Positions 29,984 through 38,944 of a stretch of 64,000 nt of DNA are shown here, in pieces. This DNA is from Nocardioides sp. (GTDB lineage: Bacteria; Actinomycetota; Actinomycetes; Propionibacteriales; Nocardioidaceae). A program made the translations under genes and the position numbers. The notes under the pieces are model-generated. The model made no database searches and was not told where the DNA came from. It was given only the letters and a program-made list of their open reading frames with translations. Numbering within the stretch: the first letter of the stretch is position 1; the number at the start of each line of letters is the position of its first letter. The stretch lies in assembly GCA_020636915.1 (NCBI GenBank), contig JACJWV010000011.1:107310-171309 (forward strand), written 5' to 3'.

Positions 29984-30744
29984 GTGACCTGATCGAGGTG
30001 CGCGGGCTGCGGAAGTCCTTCGGCGAGCACGAGGTGCTGGCCGGCGTCGACTTCGCCGCGGAGGCCGGCACGGTCAGCGTGCTGCTCGGGCCGTCGGGCT
30101 CGGGCAAGACCACCGTGCTGCGCTCGATGAACGTGCTCGAGACCCCGGACGCCGGCCTGGTGCGGATCGGCGACGCGTCGCTCGACTTCGGGTCGCCGCC
30201 GGCCGACAAGGCGGCGTACCGGCGGGCGGTGAAGGCGCTGCGCGCGCGCAGCGGGATGGTCTTCCAGTCCCACCACCTCTTCCCGCACAAGACCGTGCTC
30301 GGCAACCTGCTCGAGGGGCCGGTGCAAGTGCAGGGGCGCGACCCGGAGGAGGCCACGGCGGCCGCGCGCGAGCTGCTGGCCCAGGTCGGGCTCGCGGGTC
30401 GCGAGGACTCCTACCCCTCGCAGCTGTCCGGCGGGCAGCAGCAGCGCGTCGGGATCGCCCGCGCCCTCGCGCTGCGGCCGGAGGTCCTGCTGCTCGACGA
30501 GCCGACCTCCGCGCTCGACCCCGAGCTGATCGGCGAGGTGCTCGCGGTCATCCGGGACCTCGCGGCCGAGCGCTGGACGCTCGTGATCGTCACCCACGAG
30601 GTGCGCTTCGCCCGCGACGTCGCCGACCAGGTGCTCTTCCTCGACGGCGGGGTCGTCGCCGAGCGGGGCGGCGCCGAGGTGCTCACCGAGCCGCGCGAGG
30701 AGCGGACCCGCCGGTTCCTCTCCCGGGTACTCGACGCGGGCTGA
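29980..30744 (+). CDS. Amino-acid ABC transporter ATP-binding protein
   Basis: A 254-aa ATPase of the HisP/GlnQ class. Seen: Walker A LLGPSGSGKTTVLRSMN, Q-loop SGMVFQSHHLFPHKT, signature LSGGQQQRVGIARALAL, Walker B VLLLDEPTSALDPE and switch His in IVTHEVRF. The ATG overlaps the permease stop (ATGA), so the two genes form a complete two-component importer. A GTCGGCCGGCCGAC repeat follows the stop. Confidence 0.95.
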   Translation: MSDLIEVRGLRKSFGEHEVLAGVDFAAEAGTVSVLLGPSGSGKTTVLRSMNVLETPDAGLVRIGDASLDFGSPPADKAAYRRAVKALRARSGMVFQSHHLFPHKTVLGNLLEGPVQVQGRDPEEATAAARELLAQVGLAGREDSYPSQLSGGQQQRVGIARALALRPEVLLLDEPTSALDPELIGEVLAVIRDLAAERWTLVIVTHEVRFARDVADQVLFLDGGVVAERGGAEVLTEPREERTRRFLSRVLDAG

Positions 30745-30796
30745 TCCCGCTGCGGGCCGGGTCCGTCGTGCTCGGCTCGTTCCCCCGCCGTCCGGG

Positions 30797-30886
30797 ATTT
30801 TGTCGGCCGGCCGACGAATTCCGGGGCGGGACGACAAAGCTTCGTCGTCCCGGGTCGGATTTCGTCGGCCGCCCGACAAAACTCCG
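30797..30886. repeat. GTCGGCCGGCCGAC triple-hairpin repeat, copy C
   Basis: Full-length form: left palindrome GTCGGCCGGCCGAC, centre stem GGGACGAC / GTCGTCCC around AAAGCTTC, right palindrome GTCGGCCGCCCGAC, and outer ATTTTGTCGG / CCGACAAAAC. It lies 3' of the ABC ATPase gene and is a possible terminator. Confidence 0.85.
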
Positions 30887-30980
30887 GGCGGAGCAATCGA
30901 CCGACTCGCGCCCACCAGCGGCGCCGACATGGTGAGGTAGGGCCACCACCAGGACCGAGCGAGCGCGAAGGAGCACCGCC

Positions 30981-31397
30981 GTGGACCCCACCGTCAGGAT
31001 CGTCCCGACCGGGAGCCGGACCGTCTCCCGCCAAGGCCTGGACCAGTTCGAGGGCGTCTCTGCGCAGAGCGTCGGGTCCGTCGGGCTGTGCGCCCACCTG
31101 CTGGCGATCCCCCCGGGCGCGCGGGCCAGGGCGCACCGCCACGCCGGCCACGAAACCGCGATCTACGTCATCGAGGGCGAGACCGAGGTCTGGTTCGGCG
31201 AGGACCTGGCGTCGCACGCCGTCGCGGTGGCGGGCGACTTCGTCTACATCCCGCCCGGGGTCCCGCACGTGCCGGTCAACACCAGCAACACGGTCTGGGC
31301 GAGAGCCGTGGTCGCGCGGACCGACCCCAACGAGCAGGAGAGCGTGGAGCTGCTGCCGCACCTCGACGACCTGCCCCACCTCACCGGCGAGCGCTGA
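30981..31397 (+). CDS. Single-domain cupin protein
   Basis: A 138-aa beta-barrel cupin. Seen: motif 1 AHRHAGHETAIYVIEGETEVWF with metal-binding His/His/Glu, and motif 2 GDFVYIPPGVPHVPVNTS with the second His. No fused DNA-binding domain. The function could be sensing, isomerisation or oxygenation; sequence does not tell. GTG start is preceded by AAGGAG. It converges on an MFS gene 9 bp away. Confidence 0.88.
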   Translation: MDPTVRIVPTGSRTVSRQGLDQFEGVSAQSVGSVGLCAHLLAIPPGARARAHRHAGHETAIYVIEGETEVWFGEDLASHAVAVAGDFVYIPPGVPHVPVNTSNTVWARAVVARTDPNEQESVELLPHLDDLPHLTGER

Positions 31398-31406
31398 CCG
31401 ACCGCG

Positions 31407-32690
31407 TCACGCCTCGCCGGCGGCCCGCCGCACCTCGCGCTCGGCGACGGCGTGGACGTCGGTGCGGGCGTCGTAGGACCAGAAGTCGCGCAGGATCCCG
31501 GCCGTGATGGACACTCCGGCGACGCAGGCCAGGCCACCGGAGGTGATCGCCGCACGGACCGACCACAGGTCGGCGGTGACGCCGGCGCGCACCTGCCCGC
31601 TGAGCGGGCCGAGCGAGTAGGACAGCATCTCGATCCCGGCGAGGCGACCACGCATCGCCTCCGGGATCGTCTGGCTCCACACTGTCGAGCGGAAGATGCC
31701 GGAGATCATGTCCGCGGCGCCGGCCAGGGCGAAGAACAGCGCCACCAGCCAGATGCTCGGCATCAGGCCGGCGATCGCGATCATCGCGCCGTACGCCGCC
31801 GCCGCGAGCACGATCGCCCGCCCGTGGTGGCTGACGCGCGCGGTCCAGCCGCTGAGCCCGGTCGCGACCAGCGCACCCACCACCTCGGCGCTGTAGAGCA
31901 TCCCGAGCAGCTCGGGGCGCCCGAAGACCTGGTCGGCCAGCGCGGGGAACAGCACGACCGGCGCGGCGAACATCATCGCGACGATGTCGACGAAGTAGGT
32001 GCCGAGCAGGTCGCGGCGCCGGAACGCGTAGACCATGCCCTCCTTGATGCCGGCCAGGCTGGGCGGGGTCGTCTCGTCGCGGTGTGGGTAGGACCGCATC
32101 AGCAGGTACAGCGTGGAGGCGATCACCAGGCCGCTGACGTCGATGAGGAAGCACCAGCCGATCCCGACGTAGGCGACCAGGAGGCCGCCGACGGCCGGGC
32201 CGCCGAGGAGCCCGAGCTGCATGCCCAGGCTGGACAGCGCGTTCGCCGCGGGGAGCTGGTCGTGGGCCACCGTGCGCGGGAGCAGCGCCTCGCGCGACGG
32301 GCGCTGCAGCGCCGAGCAGGACGCGAGGGCGACCGCCACGGCGAAGATGACCCACACGTCGGGGTCGCCGCGGAAGGCGTTGACCGCCAGCACCAGCGTG
32401 AAGACCGCCTGCGCCAGGCCCGTGAGCACCAGCAGCCGGCGTCGGTCGACGTGGTCGGCCAGCGCGCCGCCGTACAGGCCGAAGACCAGGATCGGGGCGA
32501 GCTCGACCAGGCCGATCGCGCCGACCGCGAAGTTGGAACCCGTGAGCGTGTAGACCTGGAAGGGGATCGCGACGTAGCTGACCATCGCGCCGAAGTAGAA
32601 GACCGTGCCCGCCAGGAACAGCAGCCGGAAGTCCCGGGAGGCACGCAGGGGGGTGGTGTCCATCCGCAGGGCGCGCAACCGCTTGATCAC
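31407..32690 (-). CDS. MFS exporter, EntS-like
   Basis: A 427-aa membrane protein with about 12 helices. Seen: SRDFRLLFLAGTVFYFGAMV in helix 1, LYGGALADHVDRRRLLVL after helix 2 (motif A), and NALSSLGMQLGLLGGPAVGG in helix 5, as in MFS_3/EntS-type exporters of siderophores or drugs. Start is GTG 32690; an ATG at 32663 (MDTTPLRAS) is also possible. Neither has an obvious Shine-Dalgarno. It is preceded by a 28-bp hairpin and a second MFS gene on the same strand. Confidence 0.85.
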   Translation of the reverse strand: MIKRLRALRMDTTPLRASRDFRLLFLAGTVFYFGAMVSYVAIPFQVYTLTGSNFAVGAIGLVELAPILVFGLYGGALADHVDRRRLLVLTGLAQAVFTLVLAVNAFRGDPDVWVIFAVAVALASCSALQRPSREALLPRTVAHDQLPAANALSSLGMQLGLLGGPAVGGLLVAYVGIGWCFLIDVSGLVIASTLYLLMRSYPHRDETTPPSLAGIKEGMVYAFRRRDLLGTYFVDIVAMMFAAPVVLFPALADQVFGRPELLGMLYSAEVVGALVATGLSGWTARVSHHGRAIVLAAAAYGAMIAIAGLMPSIWLVALFFALAGAADMISGIFRSTVWSQTIPEAMRGRLAGIEMLSYSLGPLSGQVRAGVTADLWSVRAAITSGGLACVAGVSITAGILRDFWSYDARTDVHAVAEREVRRAAGEA

Positions 32691-32764
32691 GACCGCAGAT
32701 CGTCGCAGCCCGGGGAGCGCAGCGGAACCGAATTACGACCGGCGGGTGGGTCCGGCGCGGCGGT

Positions 32765-32833
32765 GGGGATAGTCCCTGACGTTTTCGTGGTCACCACGGT
32801 CGGCCGACCACGAAAACGTCAGGGACTATCCCC
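32765..32833. repeat. GGGATAGTCCCTGACG hairpin repeat, copy 1
   Basis: Seen: perfect 28-bp arms, beginning GGGGATAGTCCCTGACG and ending ...CGTCAGGGACTATCCCC, with a 13-nt loop. It lies between two MFS genes on the minus strand, at the 3' end of the upstream one (terminator-like). A diverged relative is at 59417-59493. Confidence 0.85.
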
Positions 32834-32846
32834 CGTCCGGACGCCG

Positions 32847-34412
32847 TCAGTGCACGACGACCGGCGGCAGGCCCTCGTCGTCGAGCAGGTGGGTCTCCTC
32901 GCGCTTGCGGGGCAGCAGGGCGGCGGGGATGAGCGTGAGCAGCACCAGGACCCACGCGACCCAGTAGGTGTCGGCGAACGCGGCGGCGGCGTCCGCGAGG
33001 CCCTTGGCGATCGCGGGAGCGGGGATCTTGTCGGCGAGCGACGGGTCCTGCAGCGACGCCATGGCGGGGCCGGCGAGCTTGGAGGCGTTGAGGTGGTTGG
33101 TCAGGATCACCGACATCACCGCGACGCCGACCGAGCTCGCGATCTGCTGGTTGATGTTGAGCAGCGTCGACCCGCGCGCGACCTCGTGCGCCCGCAGCGT
33201 CTTCAGGGCCGAGGTGAACAGCGGCATCATCGTCGCGCCCATGCCCAGGCCCATGACGAAGAGCTCGCCCATGATGAGCGGGTAGGGCGTCGTGGCGGTG
33301 ATCTGGGTGAGGCCGAACATGCCGACCAGGATGAACACCAGGCCGAACGGCACGATCCGCCCGATCGGGTGCTTGTCGACCTGGGAGCCGGCGATCGGCA
33401 TCGTGATCATCGCGCCGATGCCCTGGGGCGCGACGAGCAGTCCCGCGTGCAGGGTCGACTCCCCGCGGACCTCCTGGAAGTAGGTCGGCACCAGCAGCAG
33501 CCCACCGAAGAAGGCGGCCGCGAAGAGGAACATCGTGATGACGGTGACGGTGAGGTTGCGGTTCTTGAACAGCCGCAGGTCCAGCAGCGGGTGCTCGGGG
33601 CGGAACGAGTGGAAGACGAACGCCACCATCAGCAGCGCGCCGACCAGCATCGGGATCCACACCTTCGGCGCGGCGGCCGTGCCCTCACCGGGGATCGAGG
33701 AGACCCCGTAGAGGAAGAGCGCCAACCCCGGCGACATCAGGGCCATGCCGAGGAAGTCGAAGGACTCCGACGGCTGCGGGCTGTCCTTCGGCAGCACCCG
33801 CCAGGCGTAGACGAGGGCGACCACGCCGATCGGCACGTTGATGAGGAAGATCCAGTGCCAGCTGGCGACCTCGAGCAGCCAGCCGCCGAGGATCGGGCCC
33901 AGGATGGGACCGAGGAGCATCGGCACGCCCAGGATCGCCATCAGCCGGCCCATCCGGTGCGGCCCCGCGGCCTTGGTCATGATCGTCATGCCGAGCGGCA
34001 TCAGCATGCCGCCGCCGAGGCCCTGGAGCACCCGGAAGCCGATGAGCGCCTCGATGCTCCAGGCCGTCGCACACAGCGCCGAGCCCAGGACGAAGAGGGC
34101 GATGGCCGTCATGTACAGCCGCTTGGTGCCGAACCGGTCGGCCGCCCAGCCGGTCAGCGGGATCACGGTGGCCAGGGCGAGCGTGTACGCCGTCACCGTC
34201 CACGCGACCGTGGAGTACGGCAACGGGTCGCCCGGGCTGCCGAACACCGTCTGGAACGTCGGCAGCGCAACGTTGACGACCGTGATGTCGAGGATCGACA
34301 TGATGGCGCCGAGCACGACGACGCCCGCGACCTTCAGGACCGCGCCGTCGATGTGGTCGGGCAGGTCTCCCTGCGCCCCGGATGCCGGTGCCGAGGTTGG
34401 CTCAGAGGTCAT
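32847..34412 (-). CDS. MFS exporter of the DHA2 (EmrB/QacA) family
   Basis: A 521-aa membrane protein with 14 predicted helices. Seen: IMSILDITVVNVALPTF at helix 1 and GAILGPILGGWLLE-like motif C (PILGPILGGWLLEVASWHW), typical of drug:H+ antiporters. The neighbouring P450 is on the same strand upstream (43-bp gap), so the pair may export a P450 product or confer resistance (inference). A short palindrome ACACTCTAGTGT lies upstream of its ATG. Confidence 0.93.
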   Translation of the reverse strand: MTSEPTSAPASGAQGDLPDHIDGAVLKVAGVVVLGAIMSILDITVVNVALPTFQTVFGSPGDPLPYSTVAWTVTAYTLALATVIPLTGWAADRFGTKRLYMTAIALFVLGSALCATAWSIEALIGFRVLQGLGGGMLMPLGMTIMTKAAGPHRMGRLMAILGVPMLLGPILGPILGGWLLEVASWHWIFLINVPIGVVALVYAWRVLPKDSPQPSESFDFLGMALMSPGLALFLYGVSSIPGEGTAAAPKVWIPMLVGALLMVAFVFHSFRPEHPLLDLRLFKNRNLTVTVITMFLFAAAFFGGLLLVPTYFQEVRGESTLHAGLLVAPQGIGAMITMPIAGSQVDKHPIGRIVPFGLVFILVGMFGLTQITATTPYPLIMGELFVMGLGMGATMMPLFTSALKTLRAHEVARGSTLLNINQQIASSVGVAVMSVILTNHLNASKLAGPAMASLQDPSLADKIPAPAIAKGLADAAAAFADTYWVAWVLVLLTLIPAALLPRKREETHLLDDEGLPPVVVH

Positions 34413-34437
34413 GACAGCTCCCTTCGCGACCGAAGGG

Positions 34438-34449
34438 ACACTCTAGTGT
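34438..34449. promoter_or_regulatory. Candidate operator ACACT-N2-AGTGT upstream of DHA2 exporter
   Basis: A 12-bp near-perfect palindrome between the P450 stop and the exporter ATG. It could be a regulator site or part of a weak terminator. No cognate regulator is identified. Confidence 0.3.
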
Positions 34450-34455
34450 GCGCGA

Positions 34456-35853
34456 TCAGCCCCGGCGTCGGGTCGTGACCCGGACCCGCGCGCCGCGCCG
34501 CGGCACGCTCGTGATGTTGCGGACCTTCGGCTCGTCGTCGCCGACCGAGGCGACGCCGTACGACGCGAACACCTCGCGCAGCACGGCGACCCCCTCCAGG
34601 GCCGAGAAGCCGGCGCCGATGCAGCGGCGCACGCCGCCACCGAAGGGGATCCAGGTGTTGGTGGGCGGGTTCTGGCCGAGGAACCGCTCGGGCCGGAACT
34701 GCTCGGGGTCCGGGTGGTTGTCCTCGCGCTGGTGGGCGATGATGATCGACGGCCCGACCGTGGTGCCCTTCGGGAGGTCCCAGCCGGCGATCGTGGCCGG
34801 CTGCATGAGGGTGCGCACGACCATCGGGATCACGGGGTGCAGCCGCAGCGACTCCTTGAACACCGCGTCGAGCCACTCGTCGTCGCCCTCGTCGGCCGCC
34901 CGCTGGCAGCGCGCCAGCAGCTCGGGGTCGCGGCCGACCTCGTAGAGCGCCCAGGCCAGGCCGGTCGCGGTCGTCTCGTGGCCGGCGAGCAGCAGGGTGA
35001 CGAGCTGGTCACGCAGCTCGGTGTCGTCGAGCCGGTCCTCGGGCCGGTCGCTGTCCTGGCCCGCGAGGATCAGCCGGGAGAGGACGTCGGTGCGGGTGGC
35101 CAGGTCCGGCGCCGTACGGCGCTCGCGGATCTCGGCGTAGATGAGCCGGTCGAGCTCGAGCTGGTTGTCGGCGGTCGCCTTCCACGGCCCCCACTTCTGC
35201 AGCCAGGGGTAGGCCCAGCCGAGCAGGATCACCGGGCTGATGTTGACCGTCTTGTTGACCCGCGGGCGCAGCTGGGCGAGTCGCTGCTCGTCGGTGACGC
35301 CGAAGACGACACGGAGGATGACCTCGAGGGTGAGCCGGTTCATCCGGTCCAGCGAGCGGAACTCCTCGCCGGGCCGCCACGTGGCGACCTCGGCCCGCGC
35401 GACCTCGGTCACGAGCGCCTGGTACTCCCGCAGCGCGTGCCCGTTGAAGGCCGGCATCAGCAGCTTGCGCGCCCGCTTGTGCTCGGAGCTGTCCTGGAGC
35501 AGCAGCGAGTGCTCGCCCATGATCGGGCCGAGGATGCCGTTGGCCTTGCCCGCGTGGAACACCTCGGGGTCCCCAGCGAAGATCTCCTTCGCGTGCTCGG
35601 GGCGGGTGAACATCACCAGCGGCCGGCCCCCGGGCGCGAGCCGGATGGTGAACACCTCGCCGTACTTCCGCCGCAGGTAGGGGTGGAAGCGGTGCCGGAA
35701 CCGCAGGAGCGCCGAGGTCTGCACGAGCACCGGCCACCTCGGCCCCGGCGGCAGCCCGGACAGGTCGACGGGCGGCAGCTTCTCCTGGTTGCCCGGGCTC
35801 ATCCGGCGGAACCTCTCGCCGGTCAGCCGACTCACGTCGTCGAGGGTGCTCAC
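34456..35853 (-). CDS. Cytochrome P450
   Basis: A 465-aa soluble P450. Seen: I-helix AGHETTATGLAW near residue 287, ExxR in VFKESLRLHP near residue 343, PERF region RPERFLGQNPP, and the heme loop FGGGVRRCIGAGFSALEG near residue 405 with the axial Cys. The segment GEVFTIRLAPGGRPLVMFTRP and overall layout resemble CYP135/138/110-like classes that hydroxylate lipids or terpenoids. No ferredoxin gene is adjacent. GTG start at 35853. The exporter lies downstream, and an ATTGA...TCAAT dyad lies 28 bp upstream. Confidence 0.95.
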   Translation of the reverse strand: MSTLDDVSRLTGERFRRMSPGNQEKLPPVDLSGLPPGPRWPVLVQTSALLRFRHRFHPYLRRKYGEVFTIRLAPGGRPLVMFTRPEHAKEIFAGDPEVFHAGKANGILGPIMGEHSLLLQDSSEHKRARKLLMPAFNGHALREYQALVTEVARAEVATWRPGEEFRSLDRMNRLTLEVILRVVFGVTDEQRLAQLRPRVNKTVNISPVILLGWAYPWLQKWGPWKATADNQLELDRLIYAEIRERRTAPDLATRTDVLSRLILAGQDSDRPEDRLDDTELRDQLVTLLLAGHETTATGLAWALYEVGRDPELLARCQRAADEGDDEWLDAVFKESLRLHPVIPMVVRTLMQPATIAGWDLPKGTTVGPSIIIAHQREDNHPDPEQFRPERFLGQNPPTNTWIPFGGGVRRCIGAGFSALEGVAVLREVFASYGVASVGDDEPKVRNITSVPRRGARVRVTTRRRG

Positions 35854-35880
35854 GCGTCGATGCTAGGTCGGTCCGGCGCA

Positions 35881-35897
35881 ATTGAAAAGGTGTCAAT
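35881..35897. promoter_or_regulatory. Candidate operator ATTGA-N7-TCAAT upstream of P450
   Basis: AT-rich 17-bp dyad in an otherwise GC-rich gap, reading ATTGACACCTTTTCAAT on the P450 strand. TTGACA here could be a -35 element. Likely promoter/operator region for the P450 gene. Confidence 0.4.
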
Positions 35898-35911
35898 AGC
35901 GGCCGGCGCCC

Positions 35912-35987
35912 GCTGTAACGCCGTGTTACTCCTTGTACCCACGGTGCTGGAACAGGGTGGGTACACGCTGTAACACGGCGTTACAGC
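35912..35987. repeat. GCTGTAACGCCGTGTTAC hairpin repeat, copy 1
   Basis: Seen: outer arms GCTGTAACGCCGTGTTAC / GTAACACGGCGTTACAGC (the right arm preceded by T) and inner arms TTGTACCCAC / GTGGGTACA. The right arm supplies the TAA stop codon of the hydrolase gene on the minus strand. A second copy, at 51847-51929, does the same for hutI. Confidence 0.87.
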
Positions 35988-36919
35988 TCCACGGCCGACC
36001 GCGAGCCGACCGCAGCAGCCGGCGCGAGGTGGCGGGTCAGGAAGAGCAGCTGGTGGCGGACGGCCGGCTCGAACCAGTCCTTGCCCGGCCAGACGTCGAA
36101 GTGGTCGCAGGGGTAGTGGCGCACCTCGGCGCGGCCGGCGAACGCCGCCTTGGCGGCCGCCTGCGGCGGCGCGCTGCGGTCGAGGTCGGCGATCTGGACC
36201 AGCAGTGGCGCGCGGACGTGCTCGGCCTGCCTGCCGGGGCGGTGGCTGCCGAGCTCGAGGCCGACGGTCGCGTCGACCTCGTTGCGCCAGGTCGGCCCCG
36301 CGAGGGCGAGGTAGTCGTCGTAGCAGCCGTCGAGGGTGAGGGCGCCGAGCTCGCCGGGACGCGCGACCACCGGCATCATCTGCGGTCGGCCTACCTTGCT
36401 CCGCACACCGAGGACGGTCGAGCGCAGCAGGGCGGACGGGCGGTGGTACGCCAGCGCGTGCCGCCCCGCGGCGCGGCCGTCGACCAGCGGGGTCAGCGAG
36501 ACCACGGCGGCGACGTCGTCGCGGTGGGCGGCGGCGGCGAGGACGTGGCCGCCCGCGAGCGACACCCCCCAGAGCACCAGGCGACGCGGGTCGACCCCCG
36601 GCAGCCGCGCGGCCGCCGCCATCGCGGCGCGGTAGTCCTCGAGCTGGCCGGCCATCGAGACGGTCTGCCGGGGCTCGCCCTCGCTGGCGCCGAAGCCGCG
36701 GTAGTCGAAGGCCAGCACGTCCAGGCCGGCGCCGGCCAGTGCCTCGGCGAACGGCACCAGTCCGGAGTCGACCGTGCCGGCCAGCCCGTGCGCCATCACC
36801 ACGACCGGTCGGCCGGCGTCGGCGGCGAAGGCCTCCCCCTCGCCCGTGAAGTGCCGGGCGTGGCACGTCGCCCGCGCCGACCCGGCGCCGGCGGCGAAGG
36901 TGACGTCCTCGTGCTTCAT
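35981..36919 (-). CDS. Alpha/beta hydrolase
   Basis: A 312-aa serine hydrolase-like protein. Seen: VVVMAHGLAGTVDSGL (oxyanion loop), LAFDYRGFGASEGEP, nucleophile elbow LWGVSLAGGH near residue 122, and C-terminal His in CDHFDVWPG. It resembles DltE/YqiA-type or acetyl-xylan-esterase-like hydrolases; substrate unknown. ATG 36919 overlaps the tetR stop. It closes the FMO-tetR-hydrolase operon, and its stop codon lies within a hairpin repeat. Confidence 0.88.
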   Translation of the reverse strand: MKHEDVTFAAGAGSARATCHARHFTGEGEAFAADAGRPVVVMAHGLAGTVDSGLVPFAEALAGAGLDVLAFDYRGFGASEGEPRQTVSMAGQLEDYRAAMAAAARLPGVDPRRLVLWGVSLAGGHVLAAAAHRDDVAAVVSLTPLVDGRAAGRHALAYHRPSALLRSTVLGVRSKVGRPQMMPVVARPGELGALTLDGCYDDYLALAGPTWRNEVDATVGLELGSHRPGRQAEHVRAPLLVQIADLDRSAPPQAAAKAAFAGRAEVRHYPCDHFDVWPGKDWFEPAVRHQLLFLTRHLAPAAAVGSRSAVEL

Positions 36920-37518
36920 GCGGCTCCCCCGCCGTTCCCGTAGATGGTCGTCAGCCAGACGTGCACGACCGCGTCCACGTGCGGCTCGAGGTCGGCGCCG
37001 TCGGGCGCCCGGACGACCCGCTCGAGCGTCCGGTCGTTGAGGTCGAGCAGCGCGGTCGCGAGGGCGCGGGCGTCCGGCCCGGGTGGCGCCGCGCCCGCGG
37101 CGCGCTCGGACTCGACCAGGTCGGCCACCACGTCGACGTACGACTGCTGGAAGGCGTCCCACTGGTCACGTACGGCGGGGCTGGCTGCGCGCGCGTCGAG
37201 GACCGCGCGGTGCAGGTGGGTGCGCTCGGCCCAGCCGCGCACGATGGCGTGGATCGCGGTCGAGATCCGGTCGCGGACCGTGCCCCCGCCGGCCAGGACC
37301 TCGGCGGCGACGAAGCCCTCGGCGTACATCTCCTCGTGGAGCGCGGCGACGGCGGCCGCCTTGTTGTCGAAGTAGAAGTAGAACGCCGACCGCGTCACCC
37401 CCGCGCGGCGGGAGATGTCCGCGACGTTGATCTCGTCGAGGCTGCTGACGCGCAGGTGGTCCTCGAGCGCTGCGAGCAGCGCGGTCCGGCGCCGGTCGCC
37501 GGTGGCCGTGGCGCTCAC
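36916..37518 (-). CDS. TetR-family transcriptional regulator
   Basis: A 200-aa dimeric repressor. Seen: N-terminal HTH region INVADISRRAGVTRSAFYFY at residues about 30-50 and FDNKAAAVAALHEEMYA, then an all-helical ligand domain. This fits EthR-like TetR proteins, and EthR typically controls an adjacent Baeyer-Villiger/FAD monooxygenase gene. Here the FMO gene lies directly upstream (GTGA overlap), so the analogy is good (inference). Possible operators are in the FMO/SDR gap. Confidence 0.9.
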   Translation of the reverse strand: MSATATGDRRRTALLAALEDHLRVSSLDEINVADISRRAGVTRSAFYFYFDNKAAAVAALHEEMYAEGFVAAEVLAGGGTVRDRISTAIHAIVRGWAERTHLHRAVLDARAASPAVRDQWDAFQQSYVDVVADLVESERAAGAAPPGPDARALATALLDLNDRTLERVVRAPDGADLEPHVDAVVHVWLTTIYGNGGGAA

Positions 37519-38864
37519 GACGCGCGTCCCGCGAGCGCCGGGACGCCCTGCTCCCGAGCGCGCCGCCGCCCGGCGGGCAGCTCCTTGGTGCGCATCTGGT
37601 GCTCGTAGACGAAGTAGTCGAGCTGGTGGGTGTGCCGCGGGCGGTCGAGCATGTGCCCCATGTAGAGCTCGTCGTCGGCGCGGATCACGCGGTGCATCTC
37701 GTCGACCGGGGGCGGGGCGTACTCCCCGACGGCGTACGCCGCGATCAGCCGCGCCTGGCACTCCACGAACGGGAACAGGGTCGGCGTCGCCTGGGCGAAG
37801 CCGGCGAAGAGCAGGTCGTCGATCCCCGGCTTGAGGATCCGCTTGTAGAGGTCGATCCGGTTGTCCGGTGCGCTGAGGAACGCGGGGTCGAAGAAGGGGA
37901 AGGTCAGGTTGTAGCCGGTCGCGTAGACGATGACGTCGAAGTCGGCCGTCGTGCCGTCCTCGAAGTGCACGGTCTCCCCGTCGAGCCGGACGACGTTGCC
38001 CTTCGGTGTCACATCACCGGACTTCAGCCGCAGCGGGAGCTCGCCGGACTGGGTGGGGTGGGCCTCGAAGAACTTGTGGTTCGGAGCGGGCAGGCCGTAG
38101 AGGGTCGGGTCGGAGTAGGTGAACCGCTGGCCCCACTGGGCGGCCTTGCGCTGCCAGGACAGCGGGAGCTGCGGGATCGTCCGGTAGTTCATGTCGGCCG
38201 CCTTGCCGCCGATCAGCTTCGGCACGATCCACGCGCTGCTGCGCGTCGACAGCGTCACCTCGTTGCGCAGCGCCCGCTGGGAGAGCTCGACGGTGATGTC
38301 GGCGGCGCTGTTGCCGAGGCCGACGACCAGGATCCGCTTGTCCATCAGGTGCAGCGGCGTCCAGGGGTCGATGTAGTGGTGGGAGTGGATCGTCTCGCCG
38401 GTGAACTCGCCCGGGAAGTCGGCCGTCCGCGGGTCCCAGTGGTGCCCGTTCGCGACCACGAGCAGGTCGAAGCGCCGCGTCTCGCCCCGCTGGGTCTCCA
38501 GCTCCCAGCCGCCGCCGGGCAGCCGCTCGGCGTGCACCACGCCGTTGCCGAACTCGATGCGCTCGCGCAGTCCGAAGGCGTCGGCGTACGCGTCGAGGTA
38601 GTCCTTGATGAGGGTGTGGTGGGGGAAGTCGGGGTAGTCGTCGGGCATCGGGAAGTCCCGGAAGGACAGCTGGTGCTTTGAGGTGTCGATGTGCAGCGAG
38701 CGGTAGGCGCTGCTGTGCCCGTTGGGATTGCCGAACGCCCAGTTGCCGCCGACCCGGTCGGAGGACTCGAACGTCACGTACGGCACGCCGTAGTCGTCGA
38801 GCATCTTGCTGGTCGTCAGGCCGCTCATGCCGGCGCCGATGACGGCGGTCCGTGGTCGCGCCAC
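37515..38864 (-). CDS. Flavin-containing monooxygenase (FMO-like)
   Basis: A 449-aa FAD- and NADPH-dependent monooxygenase. Seen: GAGMSGLTTSKML (FAD site, residue 10), FMO-identifying stretch FPGEFTGETIHSHHY near residue 145, second dinucleotide fold VVGLGNSAADITVEL near residue 176, and FATGYN-type motif YATGYNLTFPF near residue 322. These oxygenate heteroatoms or do Baeyer-Villiger reactions. It is first in an operon with tetR and a hydrolase, a logical ketone-to-ester-to-alcohol/acid pair. A KstR-like palindrome lies ~65 bp upstream. Confidence 0.92.
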   Translation of the reverse strand: MARPRTAVIGAGMSGLTTSKMLDDYGVPYVTFESSDRVGGNWAFGNPNGHSSAYRSLHIDTSKHQLSFRDFPMPDDYPDFPHHTLIKDYLDAYADAFGLRERIEFGNGVVHAERLPGGGWELETQRGETRRFDLLVVANGHHWDPRTADFPGEFTGETIHSHHYIDPWTPLHLMDKRILVVGLGNSAADITVELSQRALRNEVTLSTRSSAWIVPKLIGGKAADMNYRTIPQLPLSWQRKAAQWGQRFTYSDPTLYGLPAPNHKFFEAHPTQSGELPLRLKSGDVTPKGNVVRLDGETVHFEDGTTADFDVIVYATGYNLTFPFFDPAFLSAPDNRIDLYKRILKPGIDDLLFAGFAQATPTLFPFVECQARLIAAYAVGEYAPPPVDEMHRVIRADDELYMGHMLDRPRHTHQLDYFVYEHQMRTKELPAGRRRAREQGVPALAGRAS

Positions 38865-38928
38865 GCGTCCTCCTCTGCCTTCGGTGGTCGAGTGCCGCCG
38901 CGAGGAACGAGCGGCGGTGTATTCGATA

Positions 38929-38944
38929 CTGGAACGTGTTCTAG
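38929..38944. promoter_or_regulatory. KstR-like operator between FMO and SDR genes
   Basis: Seen: CTGGAACGTGTTCTAG, identical to the site at 21461 except for two central bases, and fitting TnnAACnnGTTnnA. It is centred between the divergent FMO operon and the SDR gene, so both directions are probably controlled. Confidence 0.75.

Noticed and set aside
31452..34478. A 1008-codon plus-strand open frame across two MFS genes
   Set aside because: It runs antisense through two well-conserved transporters and a hairpin; its product is low-complexity and has no recognisable domain.
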